This document shows positions 22,541 to 34,300 of a stretch of 64,000 nt of DNA, one piece after another. The position numbers and the translations under genes were made by a program. The stretch is from Fomitopsis serialis (lineage: Eukaryota; Basidiomycota; Agaricomycetes; Polyporales; Fomitopsidaceae): contig NW_025955007.1 in the NCBI RefSeq assembly GCF_022376445.1, positions 62,001 through 126,000 of the forward strand. Direction: 5' to 3'. Under the pieces are notes generated by a model. It saw only the letters and a program-made list of their open reading frames with translations. It was not told the origin of the DNA and made no database searches. The stretch's first letter is position 1, and every line of letters starts with the position of its first letter.

Positions 22541-23193
22541 TAAGTGCGACATCATCGTTGCACGAGAACCTTCACTATGTATGTCTTTATTGATCCAATG
22601 TGTCCATAAGTGTGTACGAGTCAAGCAATTCATCATATGACATTGGTCTGTCATTTGTCCCTGTCTCGCCCCACCTTGCTGGTTTCGTCCCGATACGAGG
22701 TATCACTAAAAGCTGCAAACACGTCTTCCCGTCAATATTTCAATCGTGACAGCGTCTCGTGATCACGGGTGGATTTGGGCGCGAGCCTTAGATTCATCGA
22801 TGCATCTCCGACGGCTCCAAATACAACTTCCCGAGCCTCGTCGACATACTGATGCTATATCAGAGCTCACGGGCTTTTGTTTGTCCTGAACTTGGACGCG
22901 GCGTAGCGTCGAGACAACTCTCGCTCCCAGTTGGCTGAGACACCCACTGACATCCCAGTTTCGTCATGGCATGCGAGCATCCGCTGTACGTCGTGCTCCT
23001 CCTCCCGACTAGGACAAGTGAGGTCGCAGCTGAGCAGTACCTATCGATCGCCACATTCTGTCAAGGTGAGCGCTGTCGCCGAGACTAATAATGCCAAGTC
23101 TTCGCTAAGTTGCAGTCGATTCATACCGTCTGCAGCAATACTGTCAGTACTTCGGAGCCAATTCGGAGCCGTGTCCTTCGCTCTTCCAGCTAA

Positions 23194-23239
23194 TTCCAAA
23201 ACGATAGGCCCCACATCAAAAAACGGCACTCAGGCGGAG
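23194..23239 (+). repeat. dispersed 46-bp repeat, copy 2 (diverged)
   Basis: TTCCAAAACGATAGGCCCCA and the following bases align with 9068-9113 (about three quarters of positions by eye). It faces the copy at 23374-23409 across about 135 bp. Confidence 0.4.
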
Positions 23240-23373
23240 TGCCGGCCTCCCCTTTCCCAACAAGGTTGTATCATAACCGGCACGTCGAGGGCGAGACTAT
23301 GGCGGGTGGCTGAGCGCTGAGGTCGAACGGCAGAAGTCACGGTGCGGATCACCTCGCAGGTAAGATCCTCCTC

Positions 23374-23409
23374 CTCCACCCGTGTACGCATTTTTGATGA
23401 GGGGCCTAC
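23374..23409 (-). repeat. dispersed 46-bp repeat, copy 3 (inverted)
   Basis: On the minus strand GTAGGCCCCTCATCAAAAAT and the bases after it (GCGTACACGGGTGGAG) match 9076-9113 almost exactly. With copy 2 it makes an inverted pair. Confidence 0.5.
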
Positions 23410-23879
23410 GTCGCCCGACGGTGCTCGAGCAAAGCCACGGCGTAGGGTCTACAGATGATATGAGTACGAGATATTGTATGTGGGGTTGGCTACAGTACGG
23501 GATACGGATACGATTCACTTGGTTCGCCATCGTTAGGTCACCGCCGCTTGTTTGTCTGAGGGCTACAGATGCATGGCGGTGATAGTATCCATTCTTGCCA
23601 ACTACGCACTCTCCAGCGGCCTCGATATGCAGCTCTTGGCAATGGTCAGCTTAAGCTTCCACATACTGTAACGAAGCTAACAAGTGAAATATCGGGCAGG
23701 CGTGACCAATTAGGCCTCCTCCGCTGGCGCTTACTAACAAAGCGCCAACCCACGCGATACCGCACTGCGTATGCAGTGTACGAGTGTGAAGAGCAGCACA
23801 GGAGCAGCAGGTAAGTACCGCATACTGACTCACAGGCTTTATGGGCGAACCTCCTCACTCTCTTGTACCCTAGTTCGCC

Positions 23880-26800
23880 ATGACTGTACGTGGATCATGG
23901 TGGCGCCACTTCGGTGCCCGTTGGGCGGCGTTGAGAGAGGATACTCAAGCAGGGCTGCACTCGGAGCGACATACACAGGAGCTCAGACAGTCCGCTCAGC
24001 GGGGAGACGAAAACCCGGCCGATGACTTAGAACAAGGCCAACAGTCGCGCAAACGAGCAGGGCCGCCACTCGTGTCGCCACTTGAAAAGCGAAGACGGCA
24101 CTTTCCTCCTGAACCAGTCACCGACTTCAGCGCACTATTGCCGAGTTCAAAATCACGTAAACGACATGGATCACCACTGCAGGCGTCCAATACGAAAAGG
24201 CATCGCGCAACTCCAAAGTCGGACTCTCACCAAAAGCGACCTAGGAAAGCGGCAACAAGCAAGAGCCACACCGAACCCCGACAAGGTTAGTGAAACTTGT
24301 AATAGCACAGACCTGACCATATTGATTTGTTTCGCTAGATGACACAAGTATAGTACGCGCATTGCCAATAGTGACGTATCGAGAGGAGCCCGCTCTCACA
24401 TCGCGAGTTGCAGCTTGGTGTCACGATAGTCACTATTTCACTTCACCACCGGAAGCGATCGGGTCTAGCAGCAGAGGCAGCGGGCAAGGCGAAGATTCCG
24501 ACGCTGCCGCATCAGAATGGTACCATGATGCAGCTCTTGTCCCGATAGGGTCTATCTACGTTTCGACGGGGAGGCAGGAACTGCTTGAGGAGAGGATCCA
24601 CGCATGGCTGCCGCCTGATCGTCAAGTGGTTTGGGCTGAACATGACAAGACAGGCGTCCAAGTCTCTCTAACTCATGGTGTTGGCAATGCGGTTCGAGTT
24701 CGATCATCTCCTGTGCCCGACCTGCCCAGAGAAGAGCCCACCTTACAGGACTCCCGCCCCTTACCGGATGATCTTGATGGTCATGAGATGACACAAGTAG
24801 TCACTCCTGGGGAGATGATGGTCTTTGGCGCAAGCGTTAACACCCGCGGAGATGGTGGTGGCTCGAGCGGAAACGATGGCTTGGAGGTTGTTCATGACTT
24901 GGGCGGGCTGCTCGGGGATCGTTCCGACGGTGTGAATGGTCCGGCCGATGACGATGGTTGGACGAATGACGAAGGTATGAGCATTGCTCGCGGCGCTGAC
25001 GCGAAGGATGGCCACGGTGACACCAGCTCTCACCGTGATGATGGCTTGGGCGGCGACGGAGGCCTGGAAGACGCGAGCGTCACCAACGCGCCTGATAATG
25101 AGGCTAGCTTGCCTGGTGACGATGGTTCAGGCAGTGAGCAGGTTTTGAACGGGGAGGCTAGCCAGAACGACGCGAGCATCATCCCTGAGGATGGTGTCCA
25201 TGACGACATTGGCCTGGACGGTGCCGCACGCCGGGACGCTGTCTACGAAGCTCCCATGAGCAGCAAGGCTAGCCTGGACGATGTCCATGGCAGCGACCGT
25301 TGGGCTGACTCTCCTGGGGACGGGAGCCTTTATGGGAGTGAGTTGAGTGGTGGCGCTGGCTCGGAAGATGCGAGCGTCACCGGTACGCACAGTTCGATTG
25401 GCGGCGCGGACTCCAACGGTGACGAGGGCAACACTAGCTTGGGCGGTGAGGCTGGTATGGATGATGCGCGCGTAGACGGGGCTAGGTTTACTGGCGACGA
25501 CGGCACGAGCACCGAACAAGACTTCGGTGGAGAGGCTGGACTGCACGATGCGGGCATATTCGTCGGCGTGACGGACGACATTGGCAGCGCAGGCTTGGTC
25601 GACGGCGACCGCTGGGACATTGCATACGAACCTTCCTCAGGTAGCGAGATTGGCCCGCCCGACGCCCACAGCGCTCATGCGAACAGTAGTGACCGAGAGG
25701 CCAGCTGGCCTGGGGACGAAGGCTTCCTTGAGACTGGGCTGCGCGCCGACGCTGACTCGGAAGATGCGGATATGGTCGACTGCGCGGCCGCTACTGGTGA
25801 CGAAGGTGGTACTCGCTTGGGCGGTGAGGCTGATATGGGTGATGCGCACGTAGACGGGGCTAGGTTTGCTGGCGACGACGGCACACACACCGAACAAGAC
25901 TTCGGTGGAGAGGCTGGACTGCACGATGCGGGCATAGTATTCGTCGGCGCGACGGACGACATTGGCAGCGCAGGCTTGGTCGACGGCGACCGCTGGGACA
26001 TTGCATACGAACCTTCCTCAGGTAGCGAGATTGGCCCGCCCGACGCCTACAGCGCTGGTGCGAATGATGGTGACCGTGAGGCTAGCTTTCCTGGGGGCTT
26101 CTACAGATCTGACCTAGGAGGTGGTGCTGGCCCGGAAGATATGCACGTCACCGACGCGAACGATGGATCAAATGGCCAACAAGTACCAGTGGGCGGTAAT
26201 CTGGGCCGACGTGGTGGCAATATGCATCTAGGATCCGGCGGTATCGTAACGATGTCTATCAAAGCCCCCGGCGAAGACCCCAGCAGTAGCTCGTCTCAGT
26301 TGGGTGAGTCCGTAGTCTGCTTCCCAGGCTTGCGCTCTGCTCATTTTCTGCGTGGTCGTATAGAACCCGATGGCGGAGTGTCAGTCCCTATCGGCGGAGA
26401 CGGTAATGCCCCACTGCTCATGAGCAGGGATGAAGAATCGGCCTTTATGGAAGGGTTCGGTGGCGCTGGCAGCAGTAATCTCACACAGCAGGATTCAGCT
26501 CACCCGGATCATCGGTATGAAATCGAGCAGTGGGATGGGATGGTGATAGAAGACGAGGATGTGAACAAGAACGATCGTGAAGCCCAATATGGGGGTGACC
26601 ATTCCAATGACTATGCGCACGATGTCGGACAGGAGCGTGGGAGCGTGGATGGCAGGAAGATCATGAGAAATCCACAAGGCGAAGAGAAACGTCTGGCCGA
26701 GATAGGGAACGGGTTTGAAAAGGCACATGGTATTGACGACGAAGGTGAGGACAGATACGATGATGAGGATGAAGAAGAGGATGAAGATGAGGATGAAGAC

Positions 26801-28618
26801 GAGGATGAAGACGAGGATGAAGACGAGGATGAAGACGAGGAGCAGGGCGGGCACTATCGCGTCGAGGATGCATCCCTAGAGGTTGATTACTTCAGCGGCT
26901 CGGATATGAGCAATCATTCTCCAGTGGCGGATCAAGACGGAGATGCCGATGAGGTGTGGATCGCAGAAACTGAAGCTGCCACTCACCTGCAATTCAGGAG
27001 GAAGCGCAGGAGGAGTAAGAAACGCGAGCGTACTAGATCGCATGCCCATGAACCTCGCTCGAGACAGCGTCCGACGTCGCGTTCAAGCGAGCCAGTCTTG
27101 CACCCTAGCTTTTCGCAAGGATCGCGTGCTTCGGATCGCGAGTGCGCTACGGAGGAGACGCTGTACATCGAGAGGCAGCCTGAGGATGGGGCTGTAAATC
27201 ATCGCATTGTCCCGCGAAGCGAGGCGCGTTCGGTAGTAATCTCCGGGTTCATTGTCACGTCGCTTTCCTCATTGATGACATATAACAGGACCAGTTGGCA
27301 GCAAGTTTGGCCCGCGAAAATCCGGTGAGTCATAGTACAGTAGTGTGAGTATCCGCTCTCAAGTAGTTGCTCTCCTCCCAAGGATGCCCCTGCCACCAGG
27401 CGCGACGCACGAAATATTATGAGGAAAATAGACAAGGTGGCCGACGGGTTACAGATGATGGCTGCTTCACATCCGAGTCCTAGTGATGATGCCGACAATC
27501 CGCCGGGCAACATTGACCGGCGCGTCCGGTGCAATGTACAACGTCGAGCTATTGCAAAGACCCTTCTTCATGTGCGCCACACCGTATGTATACATGTATT
27601 TCGAACACTAAATTTAAACTGCATGTCCAGGAGGAGATCAGAAAACATGCACAGAACCTTATGCACCGAGTTGACAATTCAGATCCGATCCCGGTTGCTT
27701 CCGTGGAAGATGTCGAGCGGTATGCCCGGACGAAGAAGCATGAACATGGTCCGACGATTGAGGCGTTCACTGTTGATTTCAGTGGGCATCTGGGGTCGCC
27801 GTGGAATATGAGAGCAAAGGTTATCTTCGCAGAGCACTTCGCAGCTGCAGATTACAGCTCCAATGATCAACGCACCATCCGGAAGATGTTCAAGACTCAT
27901 TTAGCCGCCCTCCGCGATCAGTACGAAAAAGGGAGTCGCTCCGAGGATTACGAACCATCGCCAGAAGAATTGGACACCATCAATGCAGCAAAACGCGGAC
28001 AACGCCGGCGTGAGGTACGTTCTACGGTGCTTCGCAGTCAGAAAGTGCATAATTTGACTCGCTCAACAGCTCAGAGAACGGCGCCGCGCTGCATGCCAAG
28101 CGACACGGTCGTTGCGACCATTTGCCCAGTGCTTCAAGAACATCCCCTACACAGCGGTCAGTGGTGACGAATCGGACGAGAGCTCAGGCCGCAAGCGGTT
28201 CATCGTGACGAAGCTACCTTGGCGATCGCGAGAGTTTGAGGAATTCCTGGACGTGCTTGACCCGATCTATATGTCTACTCGGTGGACGGCGAATGGAAGG
28301 TGGAGTAAAGGACATCTTCCTCATCCGCGTGAGCGCGGGTCCCATCGCATAGAAAAGTTTTGTCCCGGGGTCCCAGGGCTCCCTAAAAACTTCTACGATG
28401 AAGACTGGCTCACGGATCTCCAGCAAACCGACCCCGAGGCTCATAACAAACTTGATGTGCAGCCATATATGGATTTGTCCATTCCAGAGGATGTTTTACA
28501 GTACGTCGTATGCCATCTATTCAGTGTCAATGATTTGTTTGACTGCGCGCCTAGGTTGTATGAACGTTTCAAGCACTGCAAGATTCGCAAAGACAAGCCA
28601 TTACTGCCGAGCCAGTAA
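23880..28618 (+). CDS. 1502-aa protein: long acidic repetitive region joined to a conserved basidiomycete domain
   Basis: Five exons fit: 23880-24285, 24339-27324, 27400-27583, 27631-28014 and 28070-28618. Every join keeps frame. The N-terminus (about 135 aa) is basic, with KR clusters like nuclear signals (SRKRHGS, KRPRKAATSK). Then follow about 850 residues rich in Gly, Asp, Ser and Ala, including two near-identical 126-codon repeats and a pure Glu/Asp run. A second basic patch (RRKRRRSKKRER) precedes the conserved part: EEIRKHAQNLMHR, AFTVDFSGHLGSPWN, TKLPWRSREFEEFLD, PGLPKNFYDEDWL. From memory this last part is an uncharacterised family expanded in Agaricomycetes. Acidic repeats plus nuclear-type signals suggest a chromatin or nuclear role, as inference only. 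The third exon's acceptor (CAG at 27397-27399) was chosen because the earlier AAG gives a stop. Confidence 0.7.
25475..26068 (+). repeat. internal coding repeat, two units 378 bp apart
   Basis: The stretch starting near 25475 recurs from about 25853. Both encode DGARF-GDDGT, EQDFGGEAGLHDAGI, DDIGSAGLVDGDRWD and AYEPSSGSEIGPPDA. The spacing of 126 codons keeps the frame. Looser copies of the same texture surround them. Confidence 0.8.
26757..26842 (+). repeat. GAT/GAA/GAG microsatellite coding a Glu/Asp run
   Basis: Alternating GATGAG, GAAGAC and GAGGAT units give about 28 consecutive acidic residues inside the 1502-aa protein. Mixed synonymous codons suggest the run is kept as protein. Confidence 0.8.
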
Positions 28619-30569
28619 CGATGTTAGGGGGACACGGCTGTATGCCGAGGAACAAGACCATTGTGACATAGTATGCCTGTACATAGTGCATGTGGTGAAT
28701 GGATGAAGGGGGAACTGCAGCACATCTAAGGCTCAGAAGCGTAACGACTCGGACCCTCGCCGATCGTGTGGCAGTTCAAACGTTCAGGCCTCTCTTATAT
28801 GCATGAGTGAAGCCACCGAGCGGTCAATGTACTGCTCACGTCCACCAAAACGTCGCAATCCGAGGTCATGCCCTCGAGGCCCTTTGTTGTTGTGTCCATC
28901 CCCGAGGGCGAGCCCTTCGTGCGCGTGAATGGAGGAGGAGGAGGAATATCAATGAAGCTCGTGGAGCCCGCCCGACCGGCGCTAAACCTCTCTTATGGCC
29001 GGCTTAGCGTCTCGCCACAAGGCCTTCATCCAAGTCGATGGCGACGACCACTAGTCGGCCCAATTCAACGAAGCCTTAATAAGTCTGTCTGCGTCGCATC
29101 CTTTGTCAAAGCGGACACGAAGCTGCTCTCCAATGCATCCTACAACCGTCTCGGCAACAACGACCGGCAAGAGCAGCGTCGACGACATGGTCGATGCGAA
29201 CCACCTCTAAATTCCCCAAGCCGGGCGCTGCCAAGGGCACGAGGGCGAGCACCCACGTCGGCCCAGATCATCAAGTACTTTCCCGCCGTCGTGACTCCCG
29301 GCGCGCGTACCGCCTGGGGATCTTCTGCGGCGGCTACCCGACCATCAATATTTTCAACGAGTACGACGTATGTACATAGCTCAAGCTCTAGAGGATGAAT
29401 ACATCACTGATCATGCTGAGTACATCGCAAGACTCTGGTCACCGCGCAACTCATCCTCACTGAACTGTTTGCCTACAGGGATAGCGGTGTCTATTGGATG
29501 AGAGACGCTGTACATGCACACGGTGAGTACCGGGTTCGTTGTGTTTTTGCTTCCTGTTCTACTGTCAACAATCTGCATCTGCGGTGACGCGACGCACCTC
29601 GCTATAGCTTGCAGCGCGAAATGAATGGTGGAGATGCGACGCGTTAGCATTAACTCAGTGCAACGAGTGCCCCGGATCACAACAAACTGCACCAAGAAAG
29701 GAACACGCAGCTACCGACCGCCGCCACCAGCTGATATCCCGCCTCCGAGTCTGTGCGGTCTCCGGGCGGGCAAGATTCGCGGGGGGCAACAGCCCGACAA
29801 AGTGTTCAGCCGCGCTTGTTGGCCTTCCGCACCTCCACGATGACCTCACGCAGGCGGCGCAGCGCTTCGTTTACTTGGTCTTCGGGCAGTAGACTGAATG
29901 ACGCGCGGACGTACGCCGTCTTGCGCGGGTTGGGGTAGAAGGCAGCACCAGGAAGCGCGAGGACTCCCCGCCCCAGTGCAACGTGACGATACGACTCGCC
30001 TTCCGGACGGTTCTCGCCCAAGCTACGCTTTGATAGGCCGTGACCTTATCTCTCCATTTTCCATGGGACCAATTCAATTGTTACATGCACTCGCGGAGTA
30101 CGCCGTGGGTCTGGGTCTGCCTCACGGCTCGGTCCTTGAGGCAAGCGATAATAGGTCCGCCCCTATGTCTTGAACCCTGTATGTACGTTCGCTGCTCCAA
30201 GGGTTGAATGCGGCGCTTCGAGAGCGATGGACGAGCTAACTTATCAGGGATCACTCGCCAGACCAGAACGACAAAGGGTCGCATTATCAGATGCATATTG
30301 TGCGAAGAGTTCGCCGGGAGCACCCGTGGCCACTAGAAGCACACAGAGGAGCGAGACGCTGCCGTTGATTTCTATGCAGTACGTACAGTACTACTTCGCG
30401 TATGTAGAAGAATTGGAAGACCCAGCTCACCATCAGATCGTCATATCGCCGACCGTATCGGTTTAATTCACGGGATTGTATCAGTCATCCGACGGGGCAC
30501 AAAAGCAATATTGCCTGAGATGATGGGCCCTGAGGCCTGAACGGGGCCTGCCTCTCCCTTTCCTTCACC
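28619..30569. other. mostly non-coding; contains one aminotransferase remnant
   Basis: Apart from the fragment at 29806-30021 there is only patchy coding bias (for example RPFVVVSIPEGEPFVRVN at about 28875-28930 on plus). I could not extend it or assign a family. Confidence 0.35.
29806..30021 (-). pseudogene. C-terminal fragment of a PLP-dependent aminotransferase
   Basis: The minus-strand frame reads PEGESYRHVALGRGVLALP, then GAAFYPNPRKTAYVRASFSLL and PEDQVNEALRRLREVIVEV. This is the closing part of fold-type I aminotransferases of the aromatic/aminoadipate group, where a late Arg (in the YVRASFS region) binds the substrate carboxylate. Only about 70 residues remain. Upstream sequence on the minus strand has no matching large domain or PLP lysine. 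It is therefore a relic left by duplication or transposition. Confidence 0.65.
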
Positions 30570-31337
30570 ATGGACGACGTTGATATATCCAGTGAAACTA
30601 TTATTCTCCGCAACGACATCGGGACACCTGAAACCATGTCAGCGAACGTCATCGCGATTGAGGTGATAGCACAAATCGTGAGTGATCATTGGTATGTTGA
30701 CCTTGTTGACTGACAAGTGCCTATAGCAGCGATGCCTCATGCGGAAGCGTACTCTCCGCTACCGCATATTTGCAACGGATCCCCTCACAGAATTTCAACC
30801 ACTGGCTTTTGACAAAGTCGTTTCGCTTGATGTTGTGGGCGAGGGCCAAGTACGGAACGTTTCCATGGAGGAGGAGGGCACAGAATGCGCCAGGCCAGCG
30901 CATGGTCCAGATGCTAGAAAAGGAGCTGATTTCAACCGTCTTGCTGACACACTTGAGGCCGATCCTGTACGAGGTGTCGGTGTTGTGGAGGTTCGGCTTG
31001 ATTCGGACAAGAAGTTCTGGGATACGATGATGCCCGCAATAGGTGGTAAGTTATGTCTCTTTCTCATTTGGTGCAATATCACAGCCTTACATGGATGATC
31101 CAGCTTATCTAAATGACTATCCCTCGAAGCTCCTTGCAGCGAAAGAGGTATATGTAGTCAGAGTTCCGGTGAGATATTTGATCAATGCTACCATCCAGCC
31201 TATTTAACTGCTGGTAGGCTTTGGCGGGTTGGATCATCTCGCTGTTCGTGCGCAAGGAGGTCAATGGCCAACTGGTCACTTGCATCACGAGCCCTGCGAT
31301 CGCCGCAAGTGCTCAGCCTGCGTCAACACCTGCTTAG
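30570..31337 (+). CDS. family 2 small protein, 202 aa (copy b)
   Basis: Exons 30570-30677, 30730-31045, 31104-31168 and 31218-31337 have intron phases 0, 1, 0. The coding sum is 609 nt, the same as copy a. The start is MDDVDISSETIILRND. The end of exon 1 (AIEVIAQI) aligns with copy a (FYLEVIAYV). Exon 2 opens RCLMRKRTLRYRIFATDP against CRTKVGDKVIDTLTRTDP. The last exons give YLNDYPSKLLAAKEVYVVRV, then GWIISLFVRKEVNGQLV. The middle is less acidic than in copy a. Exon 2 could start three bases earlier (one extra Gln). No catalytic or membrane motif is seen. Conservation of gene structure across 20 kb with low protein identity implies an old duplication with both copies kept. Confidence 0.65.
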
Positions 31338-34300
31338 TCCTCTCCCTTGTATATGTCGCTGTATATTGCTTGATCAATGATGCATTAACGTGTTTGAGAC
31401 TCAAGTGCACGGTAGGGATAACACCATGACAAGCTCCCACTGGACATCCTCGTCAAGCGTGTCATTGCCGAATTTGTCCCAGCTAACCTCGGGGCGCGGG
31501 TAGAACTCGCCTGAACAGTGCACAACGTCGGCACAGCTTGAGTGCAGCGCGTGCTTCGATGCCGTGTTCACGACTCGGAGGAACCGCTCGCCCGAGGTGT
31601 GCGAACAGATTGCGGTCGCTCGTGCCGTGCACGCCCGGCACGTCGTGGCCGTGGAGGAGGTGCCCGGGAATGTTAGAGGGCGTCTCGAGCACGCCGAAAG
31701 TGTTGGCAGCGGACCGCGTGTAGAGCATGCGGTGGCCCGTGTGGATGACGGAGCGCGTGACGGCGAGCGTGGTAGGGCCCGATGGGATGCGCCTTGCTGT
31801 ACTTGCGGCTCCAGGACTGGACCTCGTCGCCGAAGAAGAGGCGGATGCCCTTGATGTAGCTCTCCGCATTGCGTAGAGGCGGCTGTCGGCGTTCGTCGAG
31901 GGTAAGATGTGACAGCAAGCCAGTGTGCAAGACGGAGGATCGACAGATCAAAGTCCTGAATGTACGTTTCTGTCGCTACGGCTTCCGCAATCTATTTCTG
32001 ATGAGTCACTGGACGCGTGCAGGTCAACGAATCATGTCGAGGAATCGACGATTTGTATACGTAAGCAAGAGGAACGAGTGTCTCGGCGAGTACTACATCG
32101 CAATCGTCGGCACTGGTAACAGGCGGTTCCACTGTCTGTAGGGCGAGCGGACATGCTCATGCCATCATGCGTCCGCGAGCACGCGTCCAAGAGCGAACGC
32201 GATCGCACGGAACGTGAACACCGTCTGCACAGATGGGTACTAGCCTAAGTTGCTACGGTGGTGAGTCCTCGTCTGGGGCAGGGCAGCCTGAGTACGGTAG
32301 CACGGTACGCGTACGTAGTGCGGGGTCGTATGCCAGCCAGCCTGGACAAGCCGCCGAGTGCCCCGACGCGTTCTACTCGTCGCGTGTGGCGAACGTGAGC
32401 TACGGGGCCGGTATCTTGGGCAGTGTATCACCCGGCGCATCAAGCCGCCGTGTCCCCGATGCACGGGAAACGGGTGCGAGACGACCCAGGTGCGTGGGAG
32501 ATCTTGTCTGCGTGCGGGTCGTCTGCGTGCGGGTCGTCTGCGTGCTCGTCTCGCTGGCATTGTGAGTACGCGGAACGGACGGCGTAATCTCCGCACCGTC
32601 TACACAGAGGATGGATGCGTGGACGCCCGGCGTCCCAGATCGGGGACCTTACAGTCCCGTCTACTATACAACACACATCGCCAGTATTTCTTATAACAAG
32701 AGCGCATCAATTCCAAGGACGATACATGAAATGGAACACTCAACGGTGTATGGGTCCTGCGATACCATGCCGCCACACCTTGCTCGCGACTAGCCCCTAA
32801 GCCGAGCCCGAACGTCGAGGTGGATCGAGCTCCCGACTCTGATGGACTCTGTGCGGTCGTTTGATGCTCGGTGCTCGACGCGCTTGGGTACGTAACACTC
32901 GGGCTGTGTGCTGTCCGCATCTGAACAGGAGTCGAGAGGGCCAGTTGAGAGATCAGGTGGTTCCAGCGTGGCCGGATGTGAGAGTGAATGCACCGAGATA
33001 TTTTATTCAGTTTCGTACGTGACTGCCGGGCGAGGCCTACAAGTGCAAGTACGTACGCGGAGGTGTCTCGTTGCGAGGCCGATCCCGGGCGGGCACGAAC
33101 AACAGACCTTCGGCGGAGAGGGAACGCGGGACGACGGCGGGGTGTATGGGACAGCGAGGCAGCCTCGGACAAACACGGAGATGAGAAACCATATGCACGG
33201 ATCGTTCGTGGTGGTTGCATGGCCGCATACAGATGGCAAGACAAGAATAGACTTACGCCCGAACACCTCGGACGGACGTCTGGATGTGGGAAAGGATTGC
33301 CGGGGACGTTGGGCTCGGCGCATGCTGGCAAGATGGATAATTGCCGATGGTGAGAGAGGGCGAGTGGATATAGCGTCAAAGAGACTTCCAACGGTGCGTG
33401 GACATGGACTCATAAGAAAACGCGACGCTCGCATGGTCGAGTGCTGCGCTACGGCACGGCTTGCGAGACGCCGGTGTTTTGCATCCGATGTACAAGTCCG
33501 AGTGTGACAAAACGAAGCGGTGGACGAGCAGATCAACAGCCTTGAATTCCTCTCGGGTCAATCGAAAAGTCGAGATACATGCACCTCCTACGCATGCTTT
33601 GTTTGCCCGTCTGCAGCTTCCAATGCATACAGACCCTGCAGAACTAGCAGCTTTAAGCCATTTTGTCAGCGCTCGCCGAAAAATAGACCCACCCCGATGA
33701 ATATGCCCTCCTCCTTCAACATGCGCCACACGCAGATCTGCATCGTCCCCACGGGCCCTGGGGACCGGTTAGCCAAGCCTGCACTGCGTCGTCAACTGTC
33801 CACGTACTGGAACTCATCATATCTCGGTATGACCTCTACATCGCGCCATGGGTGAGCATAGGGTACTTACTGGCACCTACCCGCAGTATATCTCACTCAT
33901 CCTACCCAAAACGACGCGAGCAGTCTCTCCACATCCACATGTCTCGACACTTCCTTACCAGATTTAAGGCGCGACGAAGCTCAGGCACTGGAACGGCGCG
34001 CGCAGGCAGAACGTCACGCTCTGCGGCTCCGCGGAGAGTATTACCGCGACGCGCAGCAAGAAGGTGACGATGAGCAGCGACTCGGTCGTCACACTGATGA
34101 CGTCTCAGAATCCAAGCATGAGCTAGGAGACGAACAGGGGTAGTTTGAAGAGCTGGTACGCGCGATCAGTGGAAGGGACGGGGGAACGTAGAGCTCGGCA
34201 GACTGACTTTGTGCGAATTTACGGCGCAGACAGGTGGGCAAGTGCGCAGGCGAGCATGAACCCGAGTTGGCGAACAAGCAGGTGGATGGGTGAACGTACA

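Larger units (their letters stand above)
22541..23879. other. no gene seen; holds an inverted pair of short repeats
   Basis: Frames are short and contradictory. Two diverged copies of the 46-bp repeat lie in opposite orientation at 23194 and 23374. A GTAAGT at 23812 followed by an AG may belong to an upstream exon of the gene starting at 23880. Confidence 0.35.

Noticed and set aside
24552..26001. Several long minus-strand frames opposite the acidic protein
   Set aside because: They mirror the repetitive GAT/GGC codons of the plus gene and have Ser/Ala/Pro-rich shadow composition.
26495..26854. Hydrophobic minus-strand frame that looks like a membrane protein
   Set aside because: It is the complement of the Glu/Asp codon run; the repeated Phe/Ile/Leu/Val is an artefact.
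31483..31951. GC-rich minus-strand frames with protein-like stretches
   Set aside because: The good reading changes frame within 150 bp and I could not name a family, so it is noted only as possible decayed coding sequence.
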